IMG/VR virus record: IMGVR_UViG_3300025030_000038
Coordinates: 1 to 64,000 of that record
Source: a virus
DNA: 64,000 nucleotides
Reading direction: 5' to 3' (one strand)
The notes beneath the pieces are model-generated. The model was not told the DNA's origin. It did not search any database and saw nothing but the letters and a program-made list of their open reading frames with translations. This document shows, piece by piece, positions 57,174-64,000 of this stretch. The position numbers and the translations under genes were made by a program. The first letter of the stretch is position 1. The number at the start of each line of letters is the position of its first letter.

Positions 57174-57993
57174 GGCTGGGCCCCTTTAGGAGAGCCAGGA
57201 ATTCATTCCAGTGTTCGTCCTCTTCGCGCTTCCTTTTCTGGGTGTAGCTCTCTCGTTCCCGCCTGTCCTCCTCCTGGAATTTCTTCTTGAGGGTCGTGAT
57301 CAGTTCCTTGGGGCCATTGTCGGGAAGCGACTTCACAATTGTGTAGAAGAACAGTACCTCATTGAGGGCCATGGTGTGGCGATGGGGTTCCGTGGGGACC
57401 TCTGGCATTTTGAACTCATGGAGGAGAACCCCATAGGAGTGATGCCCAAAATCAGCCCCGGCTACCATGAGAGGCTGCCCGTCCTGTGCAGGTGTAGCCC
57501 GGCTCTCGACAAGTCCCTTAACGGGGTGGTGCTGGAGGGTGCTTTCAAACATCCTTTTTCGTTCCTGGTAGAAGGCTTCCTTATCGGGAACATCTATCTG
57601 TATCATGTCCCGGCAGTTTTTGCACCCATAGTGGTACTCAGTGTCTGACTCCCCATTGGGGTCAAGGGGCTCGAATCCCGGACAGGGCTTCAATGGTGGG
57701 GGCAGTTTTCGTCTGGAACTAAACCGGGCTGTGGAGACGATGTGCTGCCAGAAGTCCTCCCGGGCTTCCTGTTCCTCAATGGCGATGGCGCGGGCCTGAA
57801 TCTCCGGTGAAGGCCCCCACACGTCAATCTCCCAATAGCCTTTTATTTCGGCAGCCTCATGCTTGGAGAGTACAGCCTTCATGGCCGCCAGAATACCTTC
57901 AGGACGCTTGGCCATTAGCAGCTGGTGCCCCTCATCCTGCTCATACCACTGGAGCATCCGCCAACGGCCACCGTGTGGGAAGAAGACTTTCAT
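57166..57993 (-). CDS. hypothetical protein with CxxC motifs, 275 aa
   Basis: Mostly helical. A YHYGCKNCRDMIQID ribbon lies near the middle, and a C-terminal coiled coil (KKFQEEDRRERESYTQKRKR). A HHSYGVLLHEFKMPEV stretch is distinctive. No family was recognised. Confidence 0.6.
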   Translation of the reverse strand: MKVFFPHGGRWRMLQWYEQDEGHQLLMAKRPEGILAAMKAVLSKHEAAEIKGYWEIDVWGPSPEIQARAIAIEEQEAREDFWQHIVSTARFSSRRKLPPPLKPCPGFEPLDPNGESDTEYHYGCKNCRDMIQIDVPDKEAFYQERKRMFESTLQHHPVKGLVESRATPAQDGQPLMVAGADFGHHSYGVLLHEFKMPEVPTEPHRHTMALNEVLFFYTIVKSLPDNGPKELITTLKKKFQEEDRRERESYTQKRKREEDEHWNEFLALLKGPSHA

Positions 57994-58001
57994 TGGGTGT
58001 C

Positions 58002-58280
58002 CTAGTAGGAGTTGTAGAACCGGATGATTTTTACACCGGCCGGGAGCTTGGCCATATCAACCTCATAGCCAGCCCGACCCTCATCATTCCATTCCTTGAG
58101 GCAGTCTTTTCCCAGAACAACCTCTACGCCAGCATCATCTGGTGCTTCCCCGTTGAAGAAGCGATCCACTTCGAGGGGTGGTGCTACCCCTGCTACCTTG
58201 CACGCATACCACACGTTCTTCATCTTCTTCCAGGTCTCGTCGGCGGGCTTGAACCCTACCACATGTGTGGACATTCCCAT
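58002..58280 (-). CDS. conserved phage protein (STHVVGFKP family)
   Basis: Starts MGMSTHVVGFKPADETWKKM and ends LPAGVKIIRFYNSY, a small family I recognise from many phages. The product is 92 aa; ATG 58274 is also possible. Function unknown. Confidence 0.75.
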   Translation of the reverse strand: MGMSTHVVGFKPADETWKKMKNVWYACKVAGVAPPLEVDRFFNGEAPDDAGVEVVLGKDCLKEWNDEGRAGYEVDMAKLPAGVKIIRFYNSY

Positions 58281-58282
58281 GG

Positions 58283-58591
58283 CTACAGGGCCGCCCATCC
58301 ACGCTGATGACGACGCTTACCCAGGCTGCGTCGAACGATCTCCATGCCGATCTGGGCATCGCGACCGGCCACCAGCTTGGCTTCGGGCGAGACCACCACA
58401 ACGGGTGTCACCACAACCACTGGGGGGGCCACCGGGGTGGGAGCTGCCTCCGCGTCGGTCACCATGGGTGCTGCCACCATCGTGGTCTGCACGGGTGCCT
58501 GGGGGGCCTTCCCACGCTTGGACGCGGGGGTCTTCTTCTCGGGGGCCGTCATTTCCACAACCACATGCTTCGTATTCTTGGGGGTAGCCAT
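58283..58591 (-). CDS. Ala/Pro/Lys-rich low-complexity protein, 102 aa
   Basis: ATG 58591 follows a CAGGAGA ribosome-binding site. The product is rich in A, P, V, K and T (KKTPASKRGKAPQAPVQTT), probably disordered. It resembles histone H1-like or linker proteins in composition only. Function unknown. Confidence 0.55.
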   Translation of the reverse strand: MATPKNTKHVVVEMTAPEKKTPASKRGKAPQAPVQTTMVAAPMVTDAEAAPTPVAPPVVVVTPVVVVSPEAKLVAGRDAQIGMEIVRRSLGKRRHQRGWAAL

Positions 58592-58639
58592 TTTCAATCT
58601 CCTGCTTTCTCTTGGTGGTTGTTACCCCACCGGGTCATA

Positions 58640-59005
58640 TTAGGAAGGCATATTCTTGGGAAACTTCTCGATGGACCCATCAGGATGACGAACCTCAAGG
58701 TCCCCAACCGACCGCAGCTCTTGAAATTCATCCCCCAAGGTCAAGGGGACGTTTCTTGGAAGTTGGGGCCGGATAGCCCCGAGGATTCCTGTGAGGGCCC
58801 GTTTTGAGTCTGCATCGAAGTTCTTGCTGGCATAGTTCGATGCCCAGATGGTCAGGCAGCGCAACTCATGAAGGTTGATCTTGAGAGTGAAGTCATCCTC
58901 AATGGCCATGGGAACCCCAGTAGTGCCACAAGAAGGACAACAATCCCTAGGGAGATCATCGAACTCGGCCCGACAGGAAGTGCAACGAATGGCGGCAGAC
59001 GGCAT
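58640..59005 (-). CDS. zinc-ribbon phage protein, 121 aa
   Basis: CTSCRAEF and CPSCGTTG form an N-terminal ribbon, followed by DDFTLKINLHELRCLTIWASNYA, a pattern seen in many phage small proteins. Function unknown. Confidence 0.7.
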   Translation of the reverse strand: MPSAAIRCTSCRAEFDDLPRDCCPSCGTTGVPMAIEDDFTLKINLHELRCLTIWASNYASKNFDADSKRALTGILGAIRPQLPRNVPLTLGDEFQELRSVGDLEVRHPDGSIEKFPKNMPS

Positions 59006-59329
59006 CTACCGGACCTTGGCCTTCTTACACACGTTGTCCAGGGCGCTCCGGTATCCTAGTGCAAACTCAAGCATTCTCGTGTAGTCCTGCTGGGTCAGCC
59101 AGGGAGCACTCCCATCGGTAGACAACTGGACCCCTTCCGACTTAGTCACAAATAGCCGGATGCCCATCCCTCCCCCCAAGTAGAACCTGGGGAAGACCGA
59201 GTAGGAGGGGAACCTGTCCTGAAAAGACCGGATGAACCCTCCAATTTTGGCCACAGGAATGGTCACATCAATAGAGGCCACGTCCAAAGTGGTATGCCAA
59301 GTATTGGCCTTGTCATAGGGATCAGTCAT
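59006..59329 (-). CDS. hypothetical protein, 107 aa
   Basis: ATG 59329 overlaps the upstream stop. Beta-rich start (DVASIDVTIPVAKIGGFI) and a Trp/Gln helix near the end. Function unknown. Confidence 0.65.
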   Translation of the reverse strand: MTDPYDKANTWHTTLDVASIDVTIPVAKIGGFIRSFQDRFPSYSVFPRFYLGGGMGIRLFVTKSEGVQLSTDGSAPWLTQQDYTRMLEFALGYRSALDNVCKKAKVR

Positions 59330-59699
59330 GAACTTGGGTTTCCGTGAGCAGGTCCATTGCCGCGTCGATGTGCTCAATTAAGGTCTCACTCGACGTGCTG
59401 TGGTGCCAGTACCCACCAAGCATTCGCTGTACCTCAATCAGTGTTGCTTTGCGGGCTACCAGCTCATCCTTGAGGGCTTTGATGGTGGCGCGATCTGCGT
59501 TGATGGCCTCCAATAGAATGCTCAAGGAGTTAGCAATGGGGTCCCCACAACCGATTTCCCGCATGCGCTCCACAGTGGAGTTGTGTTCTTTGGCATGCCT
59601 CTTGTGCGCCTCTTCATTGAAAAACTCAATGACCTTTGGCAACTCTGCAATTGTGGCTTCTCGGATCTGCTCGCGGGTGTAGGGCTTAGGTTTGCTCAT
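59322..59699 (-). CDS. hypothetical helical protein, 125 aa
   Basis: A helical protein with coiled-coil features (ATIKALKDELVARKATLIEV) and a Cys (GCGDP). Coupled on both sides. Function unknown. Confidence 0.65.
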   Translation of the reverse strand: MSKPKPYTREQIREATIAELPKVIEFFNEEAHKRHAKEHNSTVERMREIGCGDPIANSLSILLEAINADRATIKALKDELVARKATLIEVQRMLGGYWHHSTSSETLIEHIDAAMDLLTETQVHD

Positions 59700-59923
59700 G
59701 GGTTCTCTGCCATTTCCAATGCCTTCGTGATGAGTTCAGACTTCACGGACTCCATGCCATCGCACAGCTGCCAGGGGTTTTCGGTGCCACCCCCATCAAG
59801 CCACCGCATTGCCCCACAGTCAGCACACCACTGCACCCCAGAAGTGGACGAGAGCAACTGGGACCGACGCTGGATGGGGTGTTTGCAGAGGAGCATGGCC
59901 CGCAATGATTCTGTGAGGCTCAT
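59696..59923 (-). CDS. small zinc-binding protein, 75 aa
   Basis: ATG 59923. The product has an N-terminal helix, WCADCGAMRW and a later LCDG, giving a possible ribbon. Function unknown. Confidence 0.6.
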   Translation of the reverse strand: MSLTESLRAMLLCKHPIQRRSQLLSSTSGVQWCADCGAMRWLDGGGTENPWQLCDGMESVKSELITKALEMAENP

Positions 59924-59927
59924 GGGG

Positions 59928-60221
59928 CTACTTCCTCTTCTTAGGGGCTGGGAGGCTCTTCTCGACGAACTGCTGGAGTGCCAGATAGGACAGGTCACCG
60001 AGTTCGCGGGCCTTCTCAATCTTCGCCCAATGGGCCTCTCGATCTTTGAACTTGGGCAAATCCGTGTACCGCTTATTCCACTCCAGGATAAGTCGGTCTG
60101 ACATTTCACGTGCCCGCCAAAGATCATACGAAAGCCTGTGAATCGTCTCAAAAGGCGTTTCTCTGGCTCCGGTAACGGGATTGTGTTGAAGAGTGGCTTT
60201 AGGATGCCCGGTTACGGCCAT
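59928..60221 (-). CDS. hypothetical protein, 97 aa
   Basis: A basic/aromatic protein (IHRLSYDLWRAREMSDRLIL, KRYTDLPKFKDREAHWAKIE) ending in a Lys/Arg tail. It may bind nucleic acid or protein. Function unknown. Confidence 0.6.
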   Translation of the reverse strand: MAVTGHPKATLQHNPVTGARETPFETIHRLSYDLWRAREMSDRLILEWNKRYTDLPKFKDREAHWAKIEKARELGDLSYLALQQFVEKSLPAPKKRK

Positions 60222-60225
60222 GGAA

Positions 60226-61098
60226 CTACTTCCACCACGTGTCGGTTGGGGTCACGGGAGCCGCTCGCTTGTGGCGAGTTGCCAGGAACCGGGCCTCAAT
60301 GATACGGGCTGCCTCCTCCCCTACGTGGGCACCGGGGCAACCATTGCTAATGGGATACCCCTCCAGGTAGTTGTCGATCTCATCGTAGGAGATGCCCAGC
60401 TCGGTCTCGTCAGCCTGTGCGGGGTTGCCGTCCAGGAGGTCCGCTGTGGGGACCTTCAGGTAGATGGCCGGGTCTGCCCCAAGTTCCTTGAGGAGTCGGG
60501 CACCCTGCCTCTTGGTGAGGCCAGCAAGGGGAAGGATGTCTGCCCCACCGTCACCGAACTTAGTGAAGAACCCAGTTACGGACTCAGCCGCATGGTCCGT
60601 ACCAATGACCAGCAGGTTCTTCTGCCCCCCAATAGCATATTGGGCCACCATTCGCATTCGGGCCTTGATGTTGCCCTTGTGATAGTCGGTCAGGTCTTCC
60701 CCCATGGACTTCTGGAAGGTTAGCGTGGCAGAATCCACTGCATCTTTGATGTTGTAGGTGACGGTCACATCGGGCCGGATGAACTGGAGTGCCCGCTGGG
60801 CATCTACTTCATCCTTCTGGGTCCCGTGGGGGAGCCGGACAGCGACGAAAAATGCCTCATAGTCTTTCGTGGGCCCCTGATAGGCTGGGTGGTCAATGAG
60901 GAGGTTGACCGCCATCTGGGCAAGCCTGCCAGCCAGGGACGAGTCCTGGCCTCCGCTGATACCGAGAACGTACCCCCTGGCCTTCGAGGCCACCAAGTAG
61001 TCCCTCAAGAACTGGACTCGCTCCTTGATTTCGGTTGCTGGGTCAATTGTGGGCTTGACCCCGAGTTCTTGGATGATCCGTGCTTGCATTGTTGTCAT
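60226..61098 (-). CDS. nadE: NAD+ synthetase (NadE)
   Basis: The product is 290 aa, typical of ammonia-dependent NadE. The PP-loop is [16 protein letters not shown] (about 44-58), with [21 protein letters not shown] (ATP and NaAD contacts) and [11 protein letters not shown]. It converts nicotinate adenine dinucleotide to NAD with ammonia and ATP. No glutaminase domain is present. With the nicotinamidase (9658) the phage encodes two steps of the deamidated NAD salvage route. Confidence 0.9.
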   Translation of the reverse strand: MTTMQARIIQELGVKPTIDPATEIKERVQFLRDYLVASKARGYVLGISGGQDSSLAGRLAQMAVNLLIDHPAYQGPTKDYEAFFVAVRLPHGTQKDEVDAQRALQFIRPDVTVTYNIKDAVDSATLTFQKSMGEDLTDYHKGNIKARMRMVAQYAIGGQKNLLVIGTDHAAESVTGFFTKFGDGGADILPLAGLTKRQGARLLKELGADPAIYLKVPTADLLDGNPAQADETELGISYDEIDNYLEGYPISNGCPGAHVGEEAARIIEARFLATRHKRAAPVTPTDTWWK

Positions 61099-61106
61099 GG
61101 CGGTAC

Positions 61107-61388
61107 TTACTCCTCTACCTGGAGGATCCGCTGGAACACTGCTTCGATTTCCGCCCGCCCCTCAGCGTTGGAAATGGGGCCCTTGAACTCGTTCATGAAG
61201 TTCCAGACGGCTTCGTGGACCTCCCGCATCGTCATTGGCGGCTGCCACGTAGCCTTGTTGGCCTGTAGCTCCTCCAAGCAGTCTCGACAGATGTAGAGCT
61301 GGTAATGGGTGCCATCTACCTTCAATCTCAACAGGCTGTCGCACAAGATATTGTCGCAACCATCACGCTCGCACGCCATAACGCCCAT
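61107..61388 (-). CDS. small zinc-ribbon protein, 93 aa
   Basis: [11 protein letters not shown] and CRDCLEEL ligands form a ribbon; the remainder is helical ([15 protein letters not shown]). It follows a GAGTAAC leader with an AGGAG ribosome-binding site. ATG 61379 is an alternative start. Function unknown. Confidence 0.65.
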   Translation of the reverse strand: MGVMACERDGCDNILCDSLLRLKVDGTHYQLYICRDCLEELQANKATWQPPMTMREVHEAVWNFMNEFKGPISNAEGRAEIEAVFQRILQVEE

Positions 61389-61475
61389 TGTAAGGTCTCC
61401 TGGGGAAGTTACTCTCGTGGTAGCCTAAAGGGTGCAGAGCCGTGTTGGCTATTCTGGCTATGCTACCCACAGGGT

Positions 61476-62096
61476 ATGAAACTCTGTCAAAAATGTGGTT
61501 CCAGAATCCCAGCCCATATCGTGATTGAGGGTAAGAAAAGGAACCTCAAGAACAGGCTGTACTGCTTTGAATGCTCACCCTTCAAGGCTCACAATACCAA
61601 AGTGTTGGCTCCTAGCCCACACTCTCCTACCCCCACCCCCACGGATAAGCGGCGGCATACATCTGACCACCAACCAATCCAGCAACTTACCTGTGAACGA
61701 TGTGCCAGAGTCTACCTCCACAATGTCAAGCATAGATCCGGGCATACTCTCCGTTACTGTAACAGTTGTATGGTCAACACACGTCGGTTTGAGCGCAAAC
61801 TCAAGTGTATTGAGTATATGGGAGGTGAGTGCCAGAAGTGTGGGTACTCAAAATGTTCACGAGCCTTCCATTTCCACCACCTCGACCCCTCTTTGAAGTC
61901 CTGGCAAATTAGCGGGGGCCATTGTAGAAAATGGGAGCGAGTCAAAGAGGAGCTTGATAAGTGTGTTCTCCTATGTTCCAATTGCCACATGGAGCTTGAG
62001 GAGGAACTGGAGGTACTCAAGCGAGGCCCACGTACAACAGTTCTCAATGCCCTAAAAAAAGCGATCTCTGAAAAAAGTGGGCACACTGGAACTTGA
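61476..62096 (+). CDS. HNH endonuclease ending within the tRNA-Ile(TAT) gene
   Basis: The 206-aa product has three ribbon-like C..C sets (CQKCGS, CERCARV, CNSCM) and an HNH core (CQKCGYSKCSRAFHFHHLDPS..., LLCSNCHMELEE). Its last 19 nt lie inside the 3' end of the opposite-strand tRNA-Ile(TAT), whose T-loop supplies the TGA stop. It could be a homing endonuclease linked to the intron in that tRNA. A weak promoter is possible near 61440. Confidence 0.85.
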   Translation: MKLCQKCGSRIPAHIVIEGKKRNLKNRLYCFECSPFKAHNTKVLAPSPHSPTPTPTDKRRHTSDHQPIQQLTCERCARVYLHNVKHRSGHTLRYCNSCMVNTRRFERKLKCIEYMGGECQKCGYSKCSRAFHFHHLDPSLKSWQISGGHCRKWERVKEELDKCVLLCSNCHMELEEELEVLKRGPRTTVLNALKKAISEKSGHTGT

Positions 62097-62363
62097 ATCC
62101 AGGACCTTCCGCTTATCTTCCTACTCCCAATTTCGTGGGCCGGGGCTCCCCGTTGTAGGCTGGACTATATCTTCACCATCTCAGGTGCCTGGGTATCTAG
62201 TCTCTACGGCGCTCTCCCTTTTCGGAAGTTCCCTCGGTATTGTCTCCAGCATGACCCGCTGAGAGTTCCACCGATATCCCCAGATCCACCTACAGGATTC
62301 ACGTTCCCCTGTAGGGCTCATACACTAAGGCGGATGCTCTGACCAAAACTGAGCTATGTGCCC
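62078..62363 (-). tRNA. tRNA-Ile (anticodon TAT), interrupted by a group I intron
   Basis: The exons 62327-62363 (37 nt) and 62078-62116 (39 nt) join to a full tRNA: acceptor GGGCACA/TGTGCCC, D-arm GCTC/GAGC, TCCGC/GCGGA enclosing CTTATAA, T-arm CTGGA/TCCAG with TTCAAGT. The intron is placed after U34 (CTT|intron|ATAA), consistent with the usual last exon U and a final intron G. CCA is not encoded. Confidence 0.8.
62117..62326 (-). other. group I self-splicing intron (about 210 nt)
   Basis: The minus-strand intron carries the conserved core AAGATATAGTCC (62162-62173) and a P7 partner GACTAG (62197-62202). It starts with AGTG after exon U and ends with G. It has no ORF. Small size and position in an anticodon loop are typical of tRNA group I introns. 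Splicing is inferred from structure only. Confidence 0.8.
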
Positions 62364-62382
62364 GAATTAAGCTAAGAAATCG

Positions 62383-62461
62383 CGCTCCGGGTGGGGCTCG
62401 AACCCACATATAGAGACCTCTTAGAAGGAGGTTGCCTGACTTCCAATTAGGCTACCGGAGC
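62383..62461 (-). tRNA. tRNA-Arg (anticodon TCT)
   Basis: Acceptor GCTCCGG pairs with CCGGAGC; ACCTC/GAGGT encloses CTTCTAA; 8-nt variable region; T-arm GTGGG/CCCAC with TTCGAGC. No CCA. Confidence 0.87.
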
Positions 62462-62494
62462 AAAGTACTCAGACAGATATTCGTCTGAGCCTAG

Positions 62495-62561
62495 TGCCGG
62501 TAGCGGTAACCGAAACCGCGGTGTGCTCCTTATGAGAGAGCAACCCGCCCTGTGTACCGGC
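62495..62561 (-). tRNA. tRNA with CAT anticodon (Met or Ile), D-arm reduced
   Basis: Acceptor GCCGGTA pairs with TACCGGC; GCTCT/GGAGC encloses CTCATAA; T-arm GCGGT/ACCGC with TTCGGTT. Only about 13 nt separate acceptor and anticodon stems, so no D-stem can form. The CAT anticodon could be Met or, if modified to lysidine, Ile. Confidence 0.65.
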
Positions 62562-62596
62562 ATTCAGCAATGCATCGGTGCACATTCGATTTGAGG

Positions 62597-62668
62597 TACG
62601 AGTAGAGAGGTTCGAACTCCCGACGCGCGGGGCGTAGGCCCGCCGCTCTTCCGCTGAGCTATACTCGC
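62597..62668 (-). tRNA. tRNA-Val (anticodon TAC), C at position 33
   Basis: Acceptor GCGAGTA pairs with TACTCGT (G-T first pair); GCGGG/CCCGC encloses CCTACGC, with C in place of U33. T-loop TTCGAAC. CCA not encoded. Confidence 0.72.
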
Positions 62669-62743
62669 GTACAAAACCTTGCTGCCCACCGCACGGGTGA
62701 GCGGGTCGCACGACGAGACCAGCAGTTGAGGTGTAGTGATTCA

Positions 62744-62818
62744 TGGTGCATGCAGAGAGAATCGAACTCTCATTTCGCAGATTAAGAGTCTGGCGACCTG
62801 CCGTTGGCCCATGCATGC
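62744..62818 (-). tRNA. tRNA-Lys (anticodon CTT)
   Basis: Acceptor GCATGCA pairs with TGCATGC; CAGA/TCTG encloses CTCTTAA, with one C/C mismatch; CCA encoded. Confidence 0.83.
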
Positions 62819-62827
62819 GTGTTTGCT

Positions 62828-62846
62828 CCCGAGGTTTTCCCTCGGG
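62828..62846 (-). other. 7-bp hairpin in the leader of the last tRNA array
   Basis: CCCGAGG and CCTCGGG pair around a GAAAA loop, 10 nt upstream of the tRNA-Lys 5' end. It may be a processing or attenuation structure. Confidence 0.45.
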
Positions 62847-62896
62847 GCAACGCTTGAGCATGGATGTGGTCAGGTGGTTCATGGGGGTGATCGCAG

Positions 62897-62925
62897 AGTA
62901 TGGTACGGAATCTATAGGCTGTCAA
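62897..62925 (-). promoter_or_regulatory. sigma70-like promoter of the last tRNA array
   Basis: TTGACA (62920-62925), 17-nt spacer, CATACT (62897-62902). Confidence 0.7.
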
Positions 62926-62995
62926 TTGCCTGCTTGGTTGTTGTCTCTATCTTACGCTCGTGGGGGCTGGGTTGGGGAGGAAATCGACCAGGGAC

Positions 62996-63319
62996 CTACT
63001 GAAACTGGTGGGCCAACCAACCGAGGAGCAGGCTTAGAGTAGATGTAAAAGCTCCCAGCACAAGGATTTCAATCACCCTCTCGGTGGAACCTCGCTCTCG
63101 CTGCTCTTTGGTGGTATTGGGCGTTGGATGCATCATCCCAGCAAGGAGGAGTATCCCATAGGCTACGGGCATGCTGAGTGGTCTCACCCCAAATTGAGGC
63201 ACCGCAAACCACCCCCACAGGACGGTCATGACCCAACTGTTCCACAGGGCCAGAGGAACCCCAATCACCAACCCTAGGAGGGGTGCCATGCAACCAGATT
63301 CCTTGTCGTCAGAACTCAT
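62996..63319 (-). CDS. membrane protein, 107 aa
   Basis: Several hydrophobic spans (LGLVIGVPLALWNSWVMTVLW, AYGILLLAGMM, LGAFTSTLSLLLGWLA) with a W.F.VP.FG.P pattern that is frequent in phage membrane proteins. It ends just downstream of the tRNA promoter. Function unknown. Confidence 0.65.
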   Translation of the reverse strand: MSSDDKESGCMAPLLGLVIGVPLALWNSWVMTVLWGWFAVPQFGVRPLSMPVAYGILLLAGMMHPTPNTTKEQRERGSTERVIEILVLGAFTSTLSLLLGWLAHQFQ

Positions 63320-63343
63320 TGATATCTCCTAAATTGGCGCTCT

Positions 63344-63709
63344 TCACTCTGTCTTTGACCGCTTCCCGGAGACCAAACCTGTTACCTCCAAGTAGTCCGA
63401 GTAACAGTAATCACACATAGCCTTACCATTTATGATGTTTTCATTCCCAGGGGTGCCACCTCGCAGGCCATGACAGACCTCGCAGGCGTCCTGCCTCATC
63501 TCCTGGGACTTTTTCACTCGCTTCGCTGTTAGAGCCGCTTCCAACTGTCCCAGGACCTTGTGTTCCATATCCTGGAGGAGGACCCCAGCTAGGTAGAGGG
63601 CATCATGATCTGGACTTGGCAGGGAATTGACCATCTTCCAGAACTTCTTGGACTTGGGTCCTGAGTAGTGTTTGTGAATCAACACTGGCTTCTTCTTCTT
63701 CTTGGTCAT
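63344..63709 (-). CDS. zinc-binding hypothetical protein, 121 aa
   Basis: A basic start (KKKKKP), a middle helical part, then CEVCHGLRGG and CDYCYSDY forming a ribbon near the C-terminus. Function unknown. Confidence 0.6.
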   Translation of the reverse strand: MTKKKKKPVLIHKHYSGPKSKKFWKMVNSLPSPDHDALYLAGVLLQDMEHKVLGQLEAALTAKRVKKSQEMRQDACEVCHGLRGGTPGNENIINGKAMCDYCYSDYLEVTGLVSGKRSKTE

Positions 63710-63993
63710 GGTTCTTGTCCTGTTAGCCCAGGTGAGGGGTCAACTGGCTTCGTTGGTTTCGATGGCTCCCAATCTGGGGCGACCCACACATAGCCCGTCT
63801 TACGGCCGAAGTTGTGGGTGTCTACGCCTTCTTCAGGGAAAAGGTCGCGCTGGAGGAGGAAGCTGTCTCGCTTGGTGGGCCAGGACCCGTTTTCAACCTG
63901 AAACCCGAGAGCACATACCTCCTTGATGGTCTTACCAATCAGGTCTTCAATCTTCATCCCCCGATCTTCACATTGCTCAGCTAGGGTCATCAT
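63706..63993 (-). CDS. hypothetical protein, 95 aa (may extend beyond window)
   Basis: From ATG 63993 (7 nt from the edge) the product has a helix (IEDLIGKTIKEVCALGF) and beta-rich part (GYVWVAPDWEP). The true start may lie past the edge. It overlaps the next gene by 4 nt. Function unknown. Confidence 0.6.
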   Translation of the reverse strand: MMTLAEQCEDRGMKIEDLIGKTIKEVCALGFQVENGSWPTKRDSFLLQRDLFPEEGVDTHNFGRKTGYVWVAPDWEPSKPTKPVDPSPGLTGQEP

Positions 63994-64000
63994 CCCCGTA

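Noticed and set aside
62469-62882. Open frame of 137 aa across tRNA-Lys, Val and Met
   Set aside because: The frame crosses three tRNA genes, so it is a chance frame in the array.

Overview
The window looks like part of the genome of a large tailed phage (Caudoviricetes) from an uncultured bacterium. Genes are small and tightly packed, with many ATGA or TGATG stop/start overlaps. Most proteins are short and unrecognised, often with zinc-ribbon cysteines. There are 24 tRNA or tRNA-like genes in arrays, free-standing HNH endonucleases, a solo TnpB element, a peptidoglycan hydrolase, two RNA ligases and small-molecule enzymes. No capsid, tail, terminase, polymerase or integrase gene was recognised, so this is an accessory/early region. 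The host is unknown. One lipoprotein has a Cys-rich and Asp/Val/Pro-rich style I associate with Myxococcota secreted proteins, which is a weak host hint.

Layout. 1-2038 (minus): SNF2-type helicase cut by the window edge, coupled to a PD-(D/E)XK nuclease. 2175-3442 (plus): HNH gene and a Gly/Thr-rich protein. 3439-7682 (minus): small proteins ending with a cell-wall hydrolase. 7749-28444 (plus): the main accessory block, with an FmdB-like zinc ribbon, nicotinamidase, vWA/PP2C/kinase set, an HNH fused to phage-integrase-type repeats, Nudix enzymes, two DUF262 proteins, a deoxyribosyltransferase-Nudix fusion, HicB-like protein, macro domain, metallophosphoesterase, YggL-like protein, TIM barrel and zincin protease. 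29163-29651 (minus): five tRNA-Leu genes. 29827-32786 (minus): MazG-like protein and RNA ligase. 32869-34458 (plus): lipoprotein and cysteine peptidase. 34482-64000 (minus, apart from TnpB and one HNH gene): many small genes, two methyltransferases, CYTH phosphatase, second RNA ligase, NAD synthetase and five more tRNA arrays.

How the genes may work together. Nicotinamidase and NadE carry out two steps of NAD salvage. The macro domain, deoxyribosyltransferase-Nudix fusion, two further Nudix proteins and a MazG-like enzyme all fit nucleotide or ADP-ribose handling, as would suit a phage that protects NAD or removes nucleotide signals during infection; this is inference. The vWA, PP2C and kinase genes resemble the predicted TerY-P phosphorylation triad of bacteria. 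RNA ligases, a CYTH phosphatase and many tRNAs suggest tRNA supply and repair. Four tRNA arrays plus the lone Ala/Pro pair have recognisable sigma70-like promoters facing them where indicated.

Mobile DNA has repeatedly targeted tRNA genes. A tRNA-Ile(TAT) gene carries a group I intron of about 210 nt, and two HNH genes end inside the 3' ends of tRNA genes, taking their stop codons from the T-loop.
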